Below are positions 45,092-45,852 of a DNA stretch of 45,852 nucleotides, in pieces. Position numbers and translations under genes: made by a program. The DNA is from a virus. The DNA lies in the IMG/VR virus record IMGVR_UViG_3300036770_001055, positions 1 to 45,852 of that record; one strand, given 5' to 3'. The notes under the pieces are model-generated. The model searched no databases, was not told the origin of the DNA, and worked only from the letters and a program-made list of their open reading frames with translations. How positions within the stretch are numbered: position 1 is the first letter of the stretch; each line of letters opens with the position of its first letter.

Positions 45092-45852
45092 CGAAAACTT
45101 CTATGACGCAACGGTCCTCGCTTCGATCAGCAATACTGACTACGAAGGCGAGATCAAGCGTCAGGGCGATACGGTCAATATCCGTACTCAGCCCAACATC
45201 ACGATCCGCGACTATGTCAAGGGTCAGAACCTTATCGTGGAGAACCCCGATAAGCCGAAGATTCAGCTTGTCATCGACAAGGGCGAGTACTTCGCTTGCG
45301 TTGAGGACGACGTTGATCGCGTTCAGTCCGACATCAAGTTGATGGATATGTGGTCGAAGGATGCGTCTGAGCAGATGAAGATCAAGATCGACCAGCGCGT
45401 GCTGACAGATCTGCTGCCGGACATCTCCGCCGACAACAAGGGCGCGACTGCTGGCCGTATCTCTGGTGCGTTCAACCTTGGCACGACGGCATCTCCGCTC
45501 ACTGTGACGAAGGACGGCGCGTCTGCTACCACGTCGGTCGTTGACCTGATCGTGGACATGGGTACGGTCCTTGACGAGGCGAACTGCCCCGAGGCTGGCC
45601 GCTTCCTGGTTATCCCGGCTCGTATGGCTGGTCTGATCAAGAAGTCGGAGTTGAAGGACGCTTCGCTGACGGGTGACAGCGTGTCCGTGGCCCGTAATGG
45701 CCGTCTGGGCATGATCGACCGGTTTACGCTGTATGTCAGCCACAACCTCAAGGTTACGTCTGGCACGAAGTTCCACGTGATCGCCGGTCATAAGATGGGC
45801 TTCACGTTCGCTTCGCAGATGACCGAGATGGAATCGCTCCGCTCGGAAGTTA
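45092..45852 (+). CDS. Major capsid protein, exon 2 (partial, cut by window end)
   Basis: Continues in frame as (I)ENFYDATVLASISNTDYEGE, then NIRTQPNITIRDYVKGQNLI and DKGEYFACVEDDVDRVQSDI. NTDYEGEI...GDTV.IR and the D.V..VQ region are typical of HK97-fold major capsid proteins of podovirus-like phages. Later blocks FLVIPARMAGLIKKSEL and FHVIAGHKMGFTFASQM also fit. The first three bases CGA take part in the predicted P10 pairing. The C-terminal part lies beyond the window. Expression needs correct intron removal. Confidence 0.9.

Overview
The window is most of the genome of a tailed double-stranded DNA phage, podovirus-like in its structural genes, infecting an alphaproteobacterium. The host guess rests on a GcrA-family regulator (18235-18783), a family known from alphaproteobacteria and their phages. 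No integrase, excisionase or clear lysogeny repressor was seen, so a virulent lifestyle is the simplest reading, but both window ends cut genes (a tail fibre at the left, the major capsid protein at the right) and a small part of the genome is missing.

Layout. (1) 1-14643, plus strand: late genes, namely the end of a tail fibre, a holin and nested spanin-like pair, a nozzle-like tail protein, a GNAT-like protein and three long probable internal or ejection proteins, the last of 2137 residues with an HEIGH metallopeptidase motif. (2) 14644-25583, minus strand: endolysin, one tRNA, primase-helicase, GcrA-like and HTH regulators, SSB-like protein, a helicase split by an intein, VRR-NUC nuclease, DnaA-domain-IV-like protein, an Acb2-like candidate, a Cas4/RecB-like nuclease and the first of seven Gly/Tyr/Asp-rich proteins. 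(3) 25567-35470, minus strand: family A DNA polymerase, DUF5664 nucleotide pyrophosphohydrolase-like protein, then a cluster in which a MoxR-like ATPase, a VWA/metallopeptidase protein and two unknown proteins alternate with six more Gly/Tyr/Asp-rich paralogues, followed by a secreted SNase-like nuclease and small early genes. (4) 35471-38278: mostly non-coding, packed with a TAACTTGACA-type repeat, palindromes and two tandem arrays, interrupted by a two-gene minus-strand unit. It separates leftward (early/replication) from rightward (packaging/virion) transcription and is the best candidate for an origin and/or master control region. (5) 38279-45852, plus strand: small and large terminase, portal, scaffold, and the major capsid gene interrupted by a group I intron carrying a two-motif LAGLIDADG endonuclease.

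The most unusual content is: (a) an intein whose endonuclease slot is occupied by a complete HNH gene in a different reading frame, with its own ribosome-binding site, so about 490 bp would be read in two frames; (b) the seven-member family sharing an N-terminal LWPLFSSGYLATLDG-type motif followed by low-complexity Gly/Tyr/Asp sequence, interleaved and translationally coupled with a MoxR/VWA chaperone-type module, which is the best candidate for an undescribed system; (c) the repeat-dense control region; (d) a tRNA with a leucine UAA anticodon but a short variable loop, whose CCA end abuts the endolysin ribosome-binding site; and (e) a strong promoter followed at once by a terminator between the terminase and portal genes. 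All functions are read from sequence motifs by eye; no searches were run.
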